The notes beneath the pieces are model-generated. The model searched no databases. It saw nothing but the letters and a program-made list of their open reading frames with translations, and had not been told where the DNA came from. A stretch of DNA of 29,748 bases from a virus. The translations under genes and the position numbers were made by a program. Location of the stretch: positions 1 through 29,748 of IMG/VR virus record IMGVR_UViG_3300012964_000044; one strand, 5' to 3'. Positions 28,287-29,748 of this stretch are shown in pieces. Numbering within the stretch: the first letter of the stretch is position 1; each line of letters opens with the position of its first letter.

Positions 28287-28912
28287 CGACATTCCTAACA
28301 CTTGGCCCTATTACTTTTGCGAATTTTGAAATCCCACAGCGCATTAATTTTGGTGGTACACAGGCGTTATCTGTTAAGCAATTAGTCGGTGGAGCGAGAA
28401 TCATTGATGTTATGGGGCGCATTGATGATGACATAACGTGGTCAGGTTTGTTTTTTGGTGAAACTGCCATGTATCGCGCTCAGTATCTTGATAGCCTGAG
28501 AGTGCAAGGCGCACCATTACCTCTTACGTTTTCGAGTTTTAATTACAGTGTAGTCATTAAAGATTTTGCTTGCTCTTTTGAGCGAACCTATCAAATTCCT
28601 TACAAAATAACGTGTACGGTTATTCAAGACCTAAACAAGCCTATTTCTATGTTATTGCCGGTAGGTTATAACGATGCAATCAATAACCTCATGACAGAAG
28701 CTAATGACCTTGCGCTTTTAATAGCGAATCCTAGTGTTACGTCATCAATGGCATTATTGAGCGCAGCAATACAAGCAGTACCATCAATACAAAGTGCCAG
28801 TAGAACCGATTTAATACCAATAGTTAACCAATTGGTAGCAACACAAAACATAGTAGTTTCAGCGGTCACAACGACAGCAGCAGCCGTTCCATTTGGAATA
28901 GTAAAACCTTAG
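28283..28912 (+). CDS. Tail-tip/baseplate protein
   Basis: A 209-residue protein coupled to the tape measure (ATGA). The N-terminal ~120 residues (FEIPQRINFGGTQALSVKQL, then GGARIIDVMGRIDDDITWSG, AQYLDSLRVQGAPLPLTF, IPYKITCTVIQD) form a beta-rich unit as in baseplate or distal-tail proteins of Mu- and P2-related phages. The C-terminal ~80 residues are helical and Ala/Ser-rich. Position directly after the tape measure supports a role at the tail tip. The family is inferred. Confidence 0.7.
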   Translation: MTTFLTLGPITFANFEIPQRINFGGTQALSVKQLVGGARIIDVMGRIDDDITWSGLFFGETAMYRAQYLDSLRVQGAPLPLTFSSFNYSVVIKDFACSFERTYQIPYKITCTVIQDLNKPISMLLPVGYNDAINNLMTEANDLALLIANPSVTSSMALLSAAIQAVPSIQSASRTDLIPIVNQLVATQNIVVSAVTTTAAAVPFGIVKP

Positions 28913-28925
28913 TAGCGAGTTAATT

Positions 28926-29534
28926 ATGACAACAACGCCAACCATAGGATCAAACAATTACGCGCAAGCGATAAATATTACTGCGCTCGGTAATTTGTAT
29001 GCTCTGCAATCTGTTTTACAGCAGCTATACACTAACATTAACTTGATAGAAAATGGCTCTCAAGGTCAGCTTGTTACAGTAACGAATGCGAACCTATACG
29101 CACTTGCCGCGCAATATTATGGAGATGCAACGCTATGGACGGCTATTGCTGAAGCGAACGGGTTAAATGATCCATATATTGAAAATACGATTCAGGTCTT
29201 GCTTGGACCCAATGGTGTGGGTAATGCTATTTTAGTGTTTGGAGTTGGCTCTAATCAGCAGACATTAACGTTGAGTATTACCAACCTACCTTATACGGCA
29301 GGTGGTCAATATGTTACGGCATCTTATACAATGGGTCCAACAGACGACATAACAATATTATGCGCTAAGCTGGCTCAACAAATACCAAATGCTACAGCAG
29401 CACAGAACTCTATTTTATTGCCAAGCATTAGCTCGTTAAATTTACCGGTAACGATTGCGACACCAACAAGATATGTAACATTGACTATACCGCAACAGCC
29501 TGGACCTGCTAGCGGCGGGATATTAGTTATTTAA
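28926..29534 (+). CDS. LysM-domain baseplate protein
   Basis: A 202-residue protein. Residues ~50-95 (TVTNANLYALAAQYYGDATL, then WTAIAEANGLNDPYI) match a LysM domain, which in baseplates contacts peptidoglycan or joins hub and tube (like T4 gp53 and P2 gpX). The rest (VFGVGSNQQTLTLSITNLPY, YTMGPTDDITILCAKLAQQI) resembles the inserted modules in the neck protein at 20866-21660. The fold of the LysM part is clear. It is followed by a structured 170-nt gap. Confidence 0.75.
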   Translation: MTTTPTIGSNNYAQAINITALGNLYALQSVLQQLYTNINLIENGSQGQLVTVTNANLYALAAQYYGDATLWTAIAEANGLNDPYIENTIQVLLGPNGVGNAILVFGVGSNQQTLTLSITNLPYTAGGQYVTASYTMGPTDDITILCAKLAQQIPNATAAQNSILLPSISSLNLPVTIATPTRYVTLTIPQQPGPASGGILVI

Positions 29535-29704
29535 GGCATCCCACGTTATGCCAAACAAGGAATGGCAGGATCAGAAAAACGTAAAGCATAACGTGGTATC
29601 TAACGCCCTATATTAATATCACGCGTAATATTAACAGGGAGAGCAATCGCGATTCTCAGCCTTTCTAATCAACAAAAAGGAACGGCAGATACTAAAGGAT
29701 AATT
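29535..29704 (+). ncRNA. Structured non-coding stretch between tail-tip genes
   Basis: No convincing gene lies in these 170 bases. Inverted repeats: CCACGTTATGC 29541-29551 with GCATAACGTGG 29586-29596 (perfect, 11 bp); the AT-rich palindrome TTAATAT ... ATATTAA at 29613-29634 around ACGCGT; GAG/CTC and AAT/ATT pairs in 29639-29657; CCTTT/AAAGG at 29660-29664 and 29676-29680. Alternative short helices (GGCAT/ATGCC, TGCCA/TGGCA) compete with the first. It could be a structured RNA, a leader with a switch, or an inserted element. Type is uncertain. Confidence 0.4.
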
Positions 29705-29748
29705 ATGTTAAGTTCAACGTTTTCACCCTATCAAAATCAACTTTATTC
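29705..29748 (+). CDS. Next tail gene, N-terminal fragment (runs off the window)
   Basis: ATG at 29705 follows AAAGGA at a normal distance and opens a frame to the end of the window (MLSSTFSPYQNQLY...). It is 14 residues plus a partial codon, so the product cannot be identified. A baseplate protein is expected here from gene order. Confidence 0.5.
   Translation, partial: MLSSTFSPYQNQLY

Noticed and set aside
29549-29617. 22-codon frame starting with ATG at 29549
   Set aside because: No ribosome-binding site at proper spacing and its bases form the 11-bp inverted repeat; better read as structure.
29535-29704. Group I intron or tRNA
   Set aside because: No cloverleaf and no recognisable intron core; the segment also lies between complete genes rather than within one.

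Overview
The window is part of the genome of a contractile-tailed (myovirus-type) dsDNA phage or prophage. It carries small and large terminase, portal, scaffold and major capsid genes, head-tail connectors, a long tail sheath, tail tube, frameshifted tail assembly chaperones, a tape measure and the first tail-tip/baseplate genes. The base composition is AT-rich. The endolysin has no Gram-positive wall-binding repeats and comes with a three-TM-type holin. Shine-Dalgarno sites are strong and genes overlap tightly (ATGA, TAATG). These point to a low-GC Gram-negative host, perhaps a gammaproteobacterium; this is inference. No integrase or attachment site is visible, so lifestyle is open.

Layout. 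1-250: start of a leftward P-loop ATPase gene and a tiny acidic gene, with overlapping divergent promoters. 261-2912: rightward replication block with a zinc-knuckle protein, a coupled small gene, a TOPRIM primase, a RepA-like ATPase/helicase and an XRE regulator. 2913-3198: a gene-free stretch with about eleven TGTTGAYA-type motifs in both orientations, a candidate origin or operator array. 3199-4328: small rightward, mostly Cys-rich genes. 4328-4364: bidirectional terminator. 4372-6336: leftward operon of nine genes, from a J-domain protein down to a superinfection-immunity membrane protein, driven by two nearly identical promoters that share an operator-like inverted repeat. 6545-8925: DUF1064 protein, HNH endonuclease, small terminase, Cys-rich protein, GH108 endolysin and holin. 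8971-12140: fibre-like proteins. 12140-14917: large terminase split by two in-frame inteins. 14987-24967: head and tail genes, ending in a -1 frameshift site. 25203-25979: multi-zinc-ribbon HNH protein behind a hairpin that covers its start. 26005-29748: tail completion, tape measure, tail-tip and LysM proteins, a structured 170-nt gap, and the start of one more gene.

The main themes are heavy invasion by homing-type elements (two inteins and two free HNH genes), an unusual gene order with lysis and fibre genes between the two terminase genes, a tail sheath carrying a six-unit repeat insertion, and several RNA-level control signals. Many small genes were recovered by reading both strands; several starts were chosen from ribosome-binding sites and stop/start overlaps.
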